Assembly: GCA_000433915.1 (NCBI GenBank)
Contig: HF993646.1
Span: forward strand, 108,437-172,436
Direction: 5' to 3'
DNA from: Clostridium sp. CAG:793
GTDB taxonomy: Bacteria; Bacillota; Clostridia; TANB77; CAG-508
DNA length: 64,000 nt
Shown here in pieces: positions 35,528 through 43,997 of this stretch; positions within the stretch are counted from its first letter, which is position 1; each line of letters starts with the position of its first letter. Both the position numbers and the translations under genes were made by a program. A model generated the notes under the pieces. The model was not told where the DNA came from. It saw only the letters and a list, made by a program, of their open reading frames with translations, and did no database searches.

Positions 35528-36301
35528 GTGAAAAAACTTATTGCATTAGACTTGGATGGTACATTATTAGATGAAAATAGTATTGTTCCTGAGAGTACGA
35601 GAGAATATTTGATAAAATTAAAAGAAAAAGGAAATATAATATCTATAGCAAGTGGAAGAACTGTACAAAGTGCTATTGATGTGACAGATGGTGCTGAATT
35701 TGCTAACTATATAATAGCCGACACAGGAGCAATTATATTTAATAGAGAATATAACAAAATAGAAGATGCTAGATACATAAACAAAAATGAAGCTTACAAA
35801 ATGTTTGGTGATATACAGAATGATGAGAATGTATTATTTAGAATATTTAATGAAGATAGTAAGTTATATGAATATAGAAAAGGTGAAATTAATACTATTC
35901 CAAATGATTTCTGGAGTAAAAAAGAAAATATTTTACATATAGCGATGCACAGCAGAAGCGGAATTGATGAATTTTATAATGAAAATCATAATAAATATGA
36001 ATCGACTAGAATGCTTGTTATGAAAGATTCCTTTTCGGACTATAGATGGCTTGAAATATTAGAAAAAGAAGTAGATAAATGGAATGCTGTAAATAATCTG
36101 GCTAATATGCTTGAAATTAAGAATGAAGACATAATATGTTTTGGCGATGCATCAAATGACTTAGAGATGATAAAAAATGCCGGAGTTGGAGTTGCGATGT
36201 ATAATGCAGATAGAGTTGTAAAAAGTATTGCTAAATGCGTAACTGATAGTAATAAGGACAAAGGTGTTGAAATGTGGCTTAGGAAGAATTTGACTTTTTA
36301 G
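35528..36301 (+). CDS. Cof-type HAD-IIB phosphatase
   Basis: 257 aa. HAD motif I is DLDGTLLDENS (nucleophile D8 and D10), motif II SGRTVQSA, the Lys of motif III is in the 'EKEVDKWNAV' region, and motif IV 'ICFGDASNDLEMIKNAGVGVAM' is complete. Cof-type enzymes dephosphorylate sugar phosphates, FMN or PLP precursors; the actual substrate is unknown. The start is GTG at 35528 with AAGGAG about 9 nt upstream. The promoter of the next gene lies inside its 3' end. Confidence 0.88.
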   Translation: MKKLIALDLDGTLLDENSIVPESTREYLIKLKEKGNIISIASGRTVQSAIDVTDGAEFANYIIADTGAIIFNREYNKIEDARYINKNEAYKMFGDIQNDENVLFRIFNEDSKLYEYRKGEINTIPNDFWSKKENILHIAMHSRSGIDEFYNENHNKYESTRMLVMKDSFSDYRWLEILEKEVDKWNAVNNLANMLEIKNEDIICFGDASNDLEMIKNAGVGVAMYNADRVVKSIAKCVTDSNKDKGVEMWLRKNLTF

Positions 36302-36318
36302 AACTTTGGTGCTATAAT
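36290..36318 (+). promoter_or_regulatory. Promoter of the 36393-36830 gene, overlapping the HAD gene end
   Basis: TTGACT (36290-36295), 17-nt spacer, TATAAT (36313-36318). Downstream lie a second TATAATTC (36328-36335) and a hairpin-forming repeat CTATT-GT-AATAG (36343-36354). Confidence 0.65.
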
Positions 36319-36392
36319 TCGTGTGGTATAATTCAGAAGCTGCTATTGTAATAGTGGCGAACACATAACATATTTATTAAGGAGAGACAACT

Positions 36393-36830
36393 ATGGAGAA
36401 CGACATCAAACAGACCGAAAATGAATTTGTGAAGAAAGCATTAGTATTAGCCATGGATAATGAACATTCTACAATCAGTGTTGATAAAATTAACGCTATG
36501 TACAATCAATTACATGCTGCAAAATGTTATACAACAAGATTGAAAAATATATTCTTGGATTGGTGGGAGTTTATGTGCCCGAATCCATCAAGTGAAGATG
36601 TTAGACTACGGTCGCAGTATACAGTAAAACTGATTGAGGAAGTGCTACGGATTGGCTACCAATGGGATGAATTTCCTAAGCTACGAAGAGCAGTAGATAC
36701 TCTAGCACTGAAACTTCGAACTCAGATCATACAGTGTGAGCAGATTGATAAAAATGATATTGGTTTGTTTTGTAGTTTGTGTACAGAGCTTAAGGCTCTT
36801 GAAAGCAGACTGGCTGTATGCAATGATTAG
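36393..36830 (+). CDS. Unknown GC-richer accessory protein
   Basis: 145 aa, probably all alpha-helical, no recognised family, no signal peptide. It is cysteine-containing (CYTTRL, MCPNPS, CEQIDK, FCSLCTEL, AVCND), with a possible CxxC in FCSLC. The composition is GC-richer than the flanking HAD gene and it uses CGG as Arg twice (36609 and 36657) with no frame disturbance. AAGGAGAG precedes the ATG. It has its own promoter and terminator, like the accessory genes at 16-23 kb. Confidence 0.5.
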   Translation: MENDIKQTENEFVKKALVLAMDNEHSTISVDKINAMYNQLHAAKCYTTRLKNIFLDWWEFMCPNPSSEDVRLRSQYTVKLIEEVLRIGYQWDEFPKLRRAVDTLALKLRTQIIQCEQIDKNDIGLFCSLCTELKALESRLAVCND

Positions 36831-36869
36831 AATGATAATTACTATGCTAAAAAAGAATTGCTTAATTCT

Positions 36870-36896
36870 CCTCCAGTAAAATGGAGGTTCTTTTTT
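36870..36896 (+). terminator. Terminator after the 36393-36830 gene
   Basis: Stem CCTCCA / TGGAGG with a 6-nt loop, followed by TTCTTTTTT. Confidence 0.75.
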
Positions 36897-36935
36897 ATTT
36901 AAGCATAAAACAAACATAAGTTTGTAAAAATATCA

Positions 36936-36964
36936 TTGACAAAAACAACGAAATGTTATAAAAT
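36936..36964 (+). promoter_or_regulatory. rnpB promoter
   Basis: TTGACA (36936-36941), 17-nt spacer, TAAAAT (36959-36964), placing the start at about the first base of the RNA. Confidence 0.7.
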
Positions 36965-36970
36965 AAATAA

Positions 36971-37317
36971 GTAGTTAATTAAATGGTTGCGTAGTGTCAA
37001 TACCGAAAGGTGACATACGAGGAAAGTCCGGGCCCCATAGAGCAAGGATGCTTGATAACGTCAAGTGAGGGTAACCTTAAGGAAAGTGCAACAGAAAATA
37101 ACCGCAAGATTTATCTTGTAAGGGTGAAAAGGCGAGGTAAGAGCTCACCGTAGGAATAGTGATATTCCTAGCCGTGTAAACCCCATCCGGAGCAACACCG
37201 AAGCTTGGAGGCTAATGACTGCTCGTCACTCCTAAATTTGGTGGCATGAGATATATAGCAATATATGTACTAGATAAATGACCATTCTCGACAGAACCCG
37301 GCTTATAGATTAACTAC
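36971..37317 (+). ncRNA. rnpB: RNase P RNA
   Basis: About 347 nt catalytic RNA that matures tRNA 5' ends with RnpA. The P1 helix is GTAGTTAAT (36971-36979) with ATTAACTAC (37309-37317). Universally conserved cores are present: GAGGAAAGTCCGGGC near 37018-37032, ACAGAAA near 37090, and 'CGACAGAACCCGGCTTAT' near 37289-37306, whose CCGGGC/GCCCGG-type P4 pairing is visible. A promoter and terminator bracket it. Confidence 0.96.
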
Positions 37318-37333
37318 ATAAATTATATAATAG

Positions 37334-37361
37334 AGATCTAGTTTTATAATTAGGTCTTTTT
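37334..37361 (+). terminator. rnpB terminator
   Basis: Stem AGATCTA / TAGGTCT (one G-T pair), followed by TTTT and CTTTATTT. Confidence 0.6.
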
Positions 37362-37482
37362 CTTTATTTAAATAATTTTAATTATGCAAATCATAAAACA
37401 GAGAATGTAGAAAATACATGCAAAATATGCCGACTTATGCTGTAATAATTGGCATATAAATTTTTAACTAATCATAAAAAAG

Positions 37483-37536
37483 AAATAGTGTTTAAATCTC
37501 AATACGCAAACAGATGAATTGAGTCTGGGGCTATTT
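37483..37536 (-). terminator. Terminator of the RluD-like gene
   Basis: Nested stems AAATAG / CTATTT and CTCAAT / ATTGAG overlap the stop codon. CTTTTTTATG follows on the minus strand. Confidence 0.55.
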
Positions 37537-38388
37537 TATAATATTAGATATATCTTCTGGTATAGGTGCATAAATATCTATTACTTTTTTATTAATTGGG
37601 TGAATAAGCCTTAAATGATATGAATGCAGTGCTTGTCTATTTATTAGATTAGAAGTGCTACCATACAAAGTGTCTCCAAGTATTGGAGATAATTTATTGG
37701 CAAGATGTACTCTAATTTGATGTGTCCTGCCAGTCATGAGGGTGCATTTTACAATTGATAAATTGTATTCAGATATATTCTTTATAACTTCATATTCTGT
37801 AATAGCAGAATCTCCATTTTCATAGTCAATACATCTTTCAATTATACTTCCATTTTTTCTTCCTATAGGAAGATCTATTATCCCATTACCACTAAAAATA
37901 CCATTTATGATAGCAATATATTCTTTGCAAATTGGCTTGAAATTTTCTTGTGCATATTCATTTTTTGCGAATACCACGATTCCAGAAGTATCTTTATCTA
38001 ATCTATTAACTGGCCTAATTTTTTTGTGCAAATGAATGCTGTCAAAATAAGTTTTAACGCCATTCGAAAGACTATCTGTATAATGTTCCATTGAAGGATG
38101 GATTGGCATATTAGAGGGTTTATTTATAATAATATATAATTCATCTTCATATAGTATATCAAGCTTGATTTGAGGGTTGGAAACAATGTTACTGTTATCT
38201 TCAGTATAGTTAAAATCAACACAAACAATATCACTAGGTTGTACGGTAGAATTAACTGAGCAATGAGAACCATTAAGATATAAATGGTTATATTTAATTT
38301 TAGTAATTAATCTCGAAGACATACTCAAACTTTTTCTTAATACTTCTTTAATATTTAATTCATTTCTTACATTATATATAATTTCCAT
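37531..38388 (-). CDS. RluA-family 23S rRNA pseudouridine synthase (RluD-like)
   Basis: 285 aa with an N-terminal S4-like segment ('LNIKEVLRKSLSMSSRLITKIK...VNSTVQPSDIVCVDF') and the RluA-type catalytic domain: 'IINKPSNMPIHPSMEH', 'RPVNRLDKDTSGIVVFAKN' with the catalytic Asp, and 'LMTGRTHQIRVHLANKLSPILGD'. It modifies large-subunit rRNA; the exact site cannot be read. No clear ribosome site precedes the ATG at 38388, so the start is less certain. It is divergent from pta. Confidence 0.88.
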   Translation of the reverse strand: MEIIYNVRNELNIKEVLRKSLSMSSRLITKIKYNHLYLNGSHCSVNSTVQPSDIVCVDFNYTEDNSNIVSNPQIKLDILYEDELYIIINKPSNMPIHPSMEHYTDSLSNGVKTYFDSIHLHKKIRPVNRLDKDTSGIVVFAKNEYAQENFKPICKEYIAIINGIFSGNGIIDLPIGRKNGSIIERCIDYENGDSAITEYEVIKNISEYNLSIVKCTLMTGRTHQIRVHLANKLSPILGDTLYGSTSNLINRQALHSYHLRLIHPINKKVIDIYAPIPEDISNIIK

Positions 38389-38432
38389 AAAATTATTTTA
38401 CCAAATAATCACCATTTTTTCAATCATAGAGC

Positions 38433-38461
38433 TTGTACTTTTGAATGATTTTGTATATAAT
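38433..38461 (+). promoter_or_regulatory. pta-ackA promoter
   Basis: TTGTAC (38433-38438), 17-nt spacer, TATAAT (38456-38461). Confidence 0.6.
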
Positions 38462-38499
38462 ACAGGTATCAAATAGAACATAAGAAAGGAAATATTATT

Positions 38500-39510
38500 A
38501 TGGGATTTATTGATAATATAAAAGAAAGAGCAAGAAAAAGCATTAAGACAATAGTATTGCCAGAGAGTGAAGATATTAGAACTCTTAAAGGTGCTGAAAT
38601 TGTTATCAGAGAAAAATTTGCAAAAATTATTTTGCTTGGAAATGAAGAAGAAATAAAGAAATTAGCATCTGAAAATAATGTAAGCCTAGATGGAATAGAA
38701 ATAATTAATCCAGTTAAATCAGAAAAATTAGACCAATATACACATGAATTATATGAATTACGAAAAAATAAAGGAATGACATTAGAGAATGCAGAAGAAA
38801 TTTTAAAAACAAATTCAAGATATTTTGCTACAATGATGGTTAAATTAGGAGATGCAGATGGATATGTATCAGGAGCTTCACATCCAACTGCAGATACTTT
38901 AAAACCAGCTTTGCAGATAATAAAAGGCGCACCTGGAGTACGCACTGTATCAGCATTTTTCATAATGTGTCTAAAAGATAAAGAATTTGGAGAAAATGGA
39001 GTATTCATTTATGCAGATAGTGGAATGAATGAAAATCCAACAGCTGATCAATTATCAGATATAGCAATTACGTCTAGTAAGTCATTTTATGAGTTGGTTA
39101 ATGCAGATGGTGTTCCTAAAATTGCAATGCTTTCATATTCTACAAAAGGAAGTGCTCATTCTGAATTAACGGAAAAAGTTGTTGAAGCAACAAAATTAGC
39201 TCATGAAAAAGCACCTGATTTGTGTTTAGATGGAGAGCTTCAACTTGATGCAGCTGTAATTCCGGAAGTTGCAGAAAGAAAGGCACCGGGAAGCAATGTA
39301 GCAGGTCATGCTAATATATTAGTTTTCCCAGATTTGAATGCAGGAAATATAGGATATAAACTTACTCAAAGATTTGCACATGCAGAAGCATATGGTCCAT
39401 TATGCCAAGGATTAGATAAACCAGTAAACGATTTATCACGTGGTTGTAGTGCGGAAGATATAGCTGGAGTTGTTGCTATTACTGCTGTTCAAGCACAAGA
39501 AAATAAATAA
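38500..39510 (+). CDS. pta: Phosphate acetyltransferase
   Basis: 336 aa, the short single-domain Pta type. It converts acetyl-CoA and phosphate to acetyl phosphate. Motifs include 'TIVLPESEDIRTLKGAEIV', 'YVSGASHPTADTLKPALQI', 'GENGVFIYADSGMNENPTADQLSDIA', 'KGSAHSE' and 'ELQLDAAVIPEVAERKAPGS'. It leads an operon with two acetate kinase genes, the ATP-yielding acetate pathway of fermentative anaerobes. Confidence 0.95.
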   Translation: MGFIDNIKERARKSIKTIVLPESEDIRTLKGAEIVIREKFAKIILLGNEEEIKKLASENNVSLDGIEIINPVKSEKLDQYTHELYELRKNKGMTLENAEEILKTNSRYFATMMVKLGDADGYVSGASHPTADTLKPALQIIKGAPGVRTVSAFFIMCLKDKEFGENGVFIYADSGMNENPTADQLSDIAITSSKSFYELVNADGVPKIAMLSYSTKGSAHSELTEKVVEATKLAHEKAPDLCLDGELQLDAAVIPEVAERKAPGSNVAGHANILVFPDLNAGNIGYKLTQRFAHAEAYGPLCQGLDKPVNDLSRGCSAEDIAGVVAITAVQAQENK

Positions 39511-39559
39511 AAAGGAGGGAATGGGTTTGCTCTAAATTGCAAGCTCATGCTAAAGAATT

Positions 39560-40756
39560 ATGATTATTTTAGTTTTAAATTCAGGAAGTTCATCTCTTAA
39601 ATATCAACTAATCAATACACAAACTAAGCTTCTTCTTGCAAAAGGAAATTTTGAAAGAATTGGACAACAATCAGCTTTTTTAACACATAAAATTGGAGAA
39701 GAAAAGCACAAATTTGAAATGGATGTACCAGACCATGAAATGGCACTTAATATTATACTTGGAAAGCTTACAAGTAAAACATTTGGAGTTATCTCTGGAG
39801 TAGATTGCATTGATGCAATTGGACATAGAATTGTGCACGGGGGAGACAAATTTACATCGTCTGTACTTATTAATGATGAAGTTATAAAACAGATTGAGGA
39901 ATGTATACCTTTAGCACCATTACATAATCCTGCAGCTCTTGAAGGGATTAAGGCATGCATGGAAATATTGCCTGGAAAGCCTAATGTAGCATGCTTTGAC
40001 ACTGCCTTTCATCAAACTATGGCTAAAGAGCAATATATATATCCAATTCCATATAAATATTATGAAAAATATAAAATAAGAAAATATGGTTTTCATGGAA
40101 TATCGCATGACTATGTATCACATAGAATTGCGAGCCTTAAAGGCGTTTCAATTGAAGATTTGAGAATAGTAAATTGTCATTTAGGTCAAGGTGCTAGTAT
40201 ATGTGCAATAAATAAAGGAAAATCTGTAGAAACATCAATGGGATTTACACCAGTTGCCGGCATACCTATGGGAACAAGATCAGGAGATCTAGATCCTTCT
40301 GTTGTAACATATATAATGAAAAAAGAAAATTTAAATCCTGATGAAATGGATAGAATTCTTAACTATCAATCAGGAATTTATGGCGTATCAGGTGCTTCAG
40401 TAGATTTTAGAGATGTAGAAGCTGAAGCTGCTGCGGGAGATCATAGATCAGATTTAGCAATGAAAATATTTTTATATGATGTAGCTCAAAAGATTGCAGA
40501 ATATGCAGTTGCAATGCAAGGAATCGATGTAATTACATTTACAGCAGGAGTAGGGGAAAAGGGCATGGAAGATAGAGAAGCAATATGCGAATATTTGAAA
40601 TGCTTTGGTGTAAAAATAGATAAAGAAATAAATAATCATAAAAATATAGAAGCTAAAATATCAACATCAGACTCAAAAATTGAAGTTTGGGTTGTACCTA
40701 CTAACGAGGAATTATTAATTGCAGAAGATACAGAAAGAATATTAAGAATGTATTAA
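39560..40756 (+). CDS. ackA: Acetate kinase, first copy
   Basis: 398 aa. It makes acetate and ATP from acetyl phosphate. ASKHA motifs: 'MIILVLNSGSSSLKYQLI', 'IGHRIVHGGDKF', 'VACFDTAFHQTM', 'YGFHGISHDYVSHRI', 'NCHLGQGASICAI', 'MGFTPVAGIPMGTRSGDLDPS' and 'FTAGVGEKG'. The strong AGGAGG after pta lies far upstream and next to a four-codon mini-frame (39521-39535), so this ATG itself has only a weak site. It is paralogous to the next gene. Confidence 0.95.
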   Translation: MIILVLNSGSSSLKYQLINTQTKLLLAKGNFERIGQQSAFLTHKIGEEKHKFEMDVPDHEMALNIILGKLTSKTFGVISGVDCIDAIGHRIVHGGDKFTSSVLINDEVIKQIEECIPLAPLHNPAALEGIKACMEILPGKPNVACFDTAFHQTMAKEQYIYPIPYKYYEKYKIRKYGFHGISHDYVSHRIASLKGVSIEDLRIVNCHLGQGASICAINKGKSVETSMGFTPVAGIPMGTRSGDLDPSVVTYIMKKENLNPDEMDRILNYQSGIYGVSGASVDFRDVEAEAAAGDHRSDLAMKIFLYDVAQKIAEYAVAMQGIDVITFTAGVGEKGMEDREAICEYLKCFGVKIDKEINNHKNIEAKISTSDSKIEVWVVPTNEELLIAEDTERILRMY

Positions 40757-40782
40757 AAGATTAGAAAGGATTATTAGAAATT

Positions 40783-41973
40783 ATGAAAATATTAGTTATT
40801 AATTGTGGCAGTTCATCATTAAAATATCAATTAATTGATATGGACGGTGAAAAGCTTATAGCAAAAGGAACATACGAAAGAATTGGAGAAGCATCATTTT
40901 TAACACATAAAATAAATGGTCAAAAATATGTATTGCAACATCCAGCCAAGACTCACAAAGAAGCTCTTGATTTTGCAATTCAACAATTACTAAACAAAGA
41001 TTATCCTGCAATATCAAGCTTAGATGAGATTGGGGCTATTGGACATAGAACTGTTCATGGAGGTGAATATTTTAAAGAATCAGTAATAATTGATGACGAA
41101 GTTATTAAGAGAATTGAAGAATGTTCAAGTCTTGCTCCAGTTCATAATCCATGTTCTTTAATAGGAATACGTGCTTGTCAAGAATTAATGCCAGGAAAAC
41201 CAATGGTTGCAGTATTTGATACAGCATTCCATCAAACTATTCCAGAAGAAAGATATATATATCCAATTCCATATAAATATTATGAAAAATATAAAATAAG
41301 AAAATATGGATTCCATGGAACTTCACATTATTATGTATCACATAGAATTGCAGAAGTTTTAGGGAAACCAATCGAAGATTTAAAAATAGTAAATTGCCAT
41401 TTAGGTCAAGGTGCTAGTATATGTGCAATCCAAGGAGGAAAATCAGTAGAGACTTCTATGGGATTAACTCCAATATCAGGTATACCAATGTGTTCTCGTT
41501 CAGGTGATTTAGATCCATCAATAGTAACATTCTTAATGAAAAATGAGAATATGACAGCAGATGATATTGACAATATGTTAAATAAAGATTCTGGAATTTG
41601 GGGAATTTGTGGTGTTTCAAAAGATGTAAGAGACATAGAAGCAGCTATTGATGAAGGAAACGAAAAAGCAAAACTTGCGCTAGAACATTACAAATATAAA
41701 ATTGCAGAATTTATAGCTAAATATGCAGTAGCAATGCAAGGAATTGATGTTATCACATTTACAGCAGGCGTTGGCGAAAATCAAGTTAGAGTAAGAAAAG
41801 GAATATGTGAATACTTAAAATTCATGGGAGTAAAAATTGATGATGAGAGAAATAAAGTAAAAAGTGAAGAAGCTCTTATATCAACAGATGATTCATCTAT
41901 CCCAGTATGGGTTATTCCAACAAATGAGGAACTTGTAATTGCTCGTGATACATTAAGACTTGTTACGAAATAA
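40783..41973 (+). CDS. ackA: Acetate kinase, second copy
   Basis: 396 aa, full set of acetate kinase motifs (NCGSSSLKYQLI, TVHGGEYF, YGFHGTSHYYVSHRI, NCHLGQGASI, SRSGDLDPS, FTAGVGENQ). It differs from copy one at GIPMCSRSG and in the C-terminal third. A stretch of roughly 55 nt around 41255-41310 is identical to copy one at 40040-40095, pointing to recent duplication or gene conversion. GAAAGGA lies upstream of the ATG. The pair may be tuned to different acyl phosphates or expression levels. Confidence 0.94.
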   Translation: MKILVINCGSSSLKYQLIDMDGEKLIAKGTYERIGEASFLTHKINGQKYVLQHPAKTHKEALDFAIQQLLNKDYPAISSLDEIGAIGHRTVHGGEYFKESVIIDDEVIKRIEECSSLAPVHNPCSLIGIRACQELMPGKPMVAVFDTAFHQTIPEERYIYPIPYKYYEKYKIRKYGFHGTSHYYVSHRIAEVLGKPIEDLKIVNCHLGQGASICAIQGGKSVETSMGLTPISGIPMCSRSGDLDPSIVTFLMKNENMTADDIDNMLNKDSGIWGICGVSKDVRDIEAAIDEGNEKAKLALEHYKYKIAEFIAKYAVAMQGIDVITFTAGVGENQVRVRKGICEYLKFMGVKIDDERNKVKSEEALISTDDSSIPVWVIPTNEELVIARDTLRLVTK

Positions 41974-41987
41974 TGGAAGGAAATAAT

Positions 41988-42635
41988 ATGAAAAAAACTA
42001 ACTCTAATAATTGGGATATGGTTTATAAAAAATGTAACCATAATAGATATAGTAAATTTAATGGAGTAAAAAATCCTGTAGAATTAAAATCAAATTTTGC
42101 AAATCTTCTAAAAAACTGTTATATTGCAATTATTGCTTTTTTAATAATTGCATTGGTATTACTTATTTATACATTTAAATCTAATCCTATGATTATTGTA
42201 TATTGTTTAATATTTTTAGCTGGATTATTTGTATATGCTGTATACAACAGTACATATAATTTGAAAATAGATAGCGATAAATTAACTCTATCGGCTAATT
42301 TTCAGAAAAATGTCATAAAAACTAATACCATATCAAATATATATTTATCAAGAAGAAAATCATATATATTATTTTTTCCAATATACACATATTCGGTAAA
42401 CATTATATATGATTCAAATGACAATCAATTATTGCTTGCATTGCCAGTAATAATGCTTGAAAAAAAGCAACTTTTAAAGTTTTTTAATAATATAGATATT
42501 ATAAAACTTAAGGAAGATGAAGAGAAAGAAGAACTTGAGGAAAAGAGCAAAAGAACTGTAATTAGAGTTATTATATCGTTAGTTGTATTAATCTTAATTC
42601 TTGTAGCTATAATATATACAATTGCCAATAGATAA
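41988..42635 (+). CDS. Membrane protein with PH-like domain
   Basis: 215 aa. The N-terminal cytosolic part is followed by two close helices (about residues 46-66 and 71-90), then a beta-rich segment ('LKIDSDKLTLSANFQKNVIKTNTISNIYL') reminiscent of bacterial PH/DUF304 domains, an acidic coiled stretch and a C-terminal helix. The ATG at 41988 is chosen because GGAAGG lies before it. An ATG overlapping the ackA stop is also in frame. It is the last gene of the acetate operon, with no evident link to acetate metabolism. Confidence 0.55.
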   Translation: MKKTNSNNWDMVYKKCNHNRYSKFNGVKNPVELKSNFANLLKNCYIAIIAFLIIALVLLIYTFKSNPMIIVYCLIFLAGLFVYAVYNSTYNLKIDSDKLTLSANFQKNVIKTNTISNIYLSRRKSYILFFPIYTYSVNIIYDSNDNQLLLALPVIMLEKKQLLKFFNNIDIIKLKEDEEKEELEEKSKRTVIRVIISLVVLILILVAIIYTIANR

Positions 42636-42644
42636 TTTTCAAAG

Positions 42645-42672
42645 AAAGAGCTTATTTATAAGTTCTTTTTTT
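42645..42672 (+). terminator. Terminator after the 41988-42635 gene
   Basis: Stem AAAGAGCTTA / TAAGTTCTTT (one G-T pair), followed by TTTT. Confidence 0.7.
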
Positions 42673-42727
42673 GATATAAACTGAATATAATAAATTATGT
42701 GCTAGATATTAGAAAAGGAGGTATATT

Positions 42728-43033
42728 ATGATTAATGAGGATTATAATAAAACTGCTCAGAAAAAAGATGTCGTGCAAAATATAATTTTAGAAAATAGAA
42801 ATAAGCTGTCAATTTCAGGAGTAAATGATGTATTAAGCTTTGATGATCAAATTGTAATCTTGGAAACTGATTTAGGGATGCTTACTGTTAAAGGAGATGA
42901 TTTGAGAATAAATAAACTTAGTATTGATACAAGTGAAGTTGTTGTTGAAGGAAATATATATAATCTCAGTTACAGTGAAAAACAAGCTCATAAATCTACT
43001 GGTGGCAGTTTGCTAGGAAAAATATTTAAATAA
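42728..43033 (+). CDS. yabP: Sporulation protein YabP
   Basis: 101 aa. 'NIILENRNKLSISGVNDVLSFDDQIVILETDLGMLTVKGDDLRINKLSIDTSEVVVEGNI' is the YabP/YqfC pattern, followed by a SYSEK-type segment. YabP is required for spore cortex formation. AAAGGAGG precedes the ATG, and yabQ follows at 14 nt, the conserved gene pair. Confidence 0.92.
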   Translation: MINEDYNKTAQKKDVVQNIILENRNKLSISGVNDVLSFDDQIVILETDLGMLTVKGDDLRINKLSIDTSEVVVEGNIYNLSYSEKQAHKSTGGSLLGKIFK

Positions 43034-43047
43034 AGGAGTCTTAAAGA

Positions 43048-43512
43048 TTGACAAGTTTTATAAATAATACTCAGTTAGGACTTTTTATTATGTATGTTGC
43101 ATCTGGTATGCTAATAAGTCTTTTTTTTGATTTTTTTAGAGTTTTAAGAAAATCAATAAAAACACCAAATACGATAACGTATATAGAGGATTTTTGCTTT
43201 TGGATAGTAGTAGGTATATTTATTATATGGGAAATCTTCAAATTTAGCTATGGCGAATTACGTAGTTATATATTTATAGGAATAATAACAGGAGTTTTAA
43301 TATATGGATTAACGATTAGTAAATATTTTGTAAAAATCAATGTTCGAATATTATTGTTTTTTAAAGAAATTATTTTTATGCCGATTTTTAGAATTGTGAA
43401 AAAACCGATCTATTTCATCCTTATAAATCTAAGACAAATTAAAAGGAAAACTAAGAAGAAAAATATGTCGAATTCTAAAATATCTTTTCATAAAAAGAAG
43501 GATTTTTCATAA
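43048..43512 (+). CDS. yabQ: Spore cortex biosynthesis protein YabQ
   Basis: 154 aa membrane protein with four hydrophobic stretches (near residues 10-28, 45-65, 72-92 and 100-118) and a basic C-terminus. YabQ localises to the forespore membrane and is needed for cortex synthesis. The start is TTG at 43048 with AAAGGAG about 9 nt upstream. The order yabP-yabQ-divIC is the classical Bacillota cluster. Confidence 0.85.
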   Translation: MTSFINNTQLGLFIMYVASGMLISLFFDFFRVLRKSIKTPNTITYIEDFCFWIVVGIFIIWEIFKFSYGELRSYIFIGIITGVLIYGLTISKYFVKINVRILLFFKEIIFMPIFRIVKKPIYFILINLRQIKRKTKKKNMSNSKISFHKKKDFS

Positions 43513-43552
43513 TTTTGTAGAAATAATATATAGATGATTTTGAGGAGTTAAA

Positions 43553-43819
43553 ATGAAGATTATTTTAAAACGTATATTGCTTCTTGCTATATCTGTATAT
43601 GTTGTATATACTCTAGTTTCTCAGCAAAAATTACTTAATACTTATGCCAAAGAAACAGAAGAATATGCTAACCAGATTGAACAAGCAACACAAAACCAAA
43701 CTGAATTAAATGAAACTTTAGAAAGTTTAAATTCAACTAATTTCATAGAAGGAATTGCTCGAGACAAATTAGATATGTATTTGACTAATGAAAGAGTTTA
43801 TATAGATATAACTAAATAA
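43553..43819 (+). CDS. divIC: Septum formation initiator, DivIC/FtsB family
   Basis: 88 aa bitopic protein: one transmembrane helix (residues 6-24), then a coiled coil ('QQKLLNTYAKETEEYANQIEQ') and the C-terminal 'GIARDKLDMYLTNERVYIDI', matching the conserved ARexLgmv.pgE pattern. It is part of the FtsB/FtsL/FtsQ divisome subcomplex. The position after yabPQ supports divIC. GAGGAG lies before the ATG. Confidence 0.88.
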   Translation: MKIILKRILLLAISVYVVYTLVSQQKLLNTYAKETEEYANQIEQATQNQTELNETLESLNSTNFIEGIARDKLDMYLTNERVYIDITK

Positions 43820-43859
43820 GCTTAAATACTATTTCATAGTGTTTATGGCTTATTTTTTT
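43814..43859 (+). terminator. Terminator after divIC
   Basis: Outer stem AAATAAGC / GCTTATTT with inner AAATACTAT / ATAGTGTTT, then TTTT. It overlaps the divIC stop codon. Confidence 0.8.
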
Positions 43860-43872
43860 GTACTTATATGTA

Positions 43873-43902
43873 TTGACAAAATAAACCATATTGTGATAAA
43901 AT
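43873..43902 (+). promoter_or_regulatory. rho promoter
   Basis: TTGACA (43873-43878), 18-nt spacer, TAAAAT (43897-43902). A roughly 90-nt leader precedes the start codon. Confidence 0.55.
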
Positions 43903-43997
43903 TATTTTATGTATAATTTTTTTATTATATTCAAGAATATTTACAATCTATTTTATTCCAATAACTAATTATAAAATTAAAGAGAAAGGACAAATTT

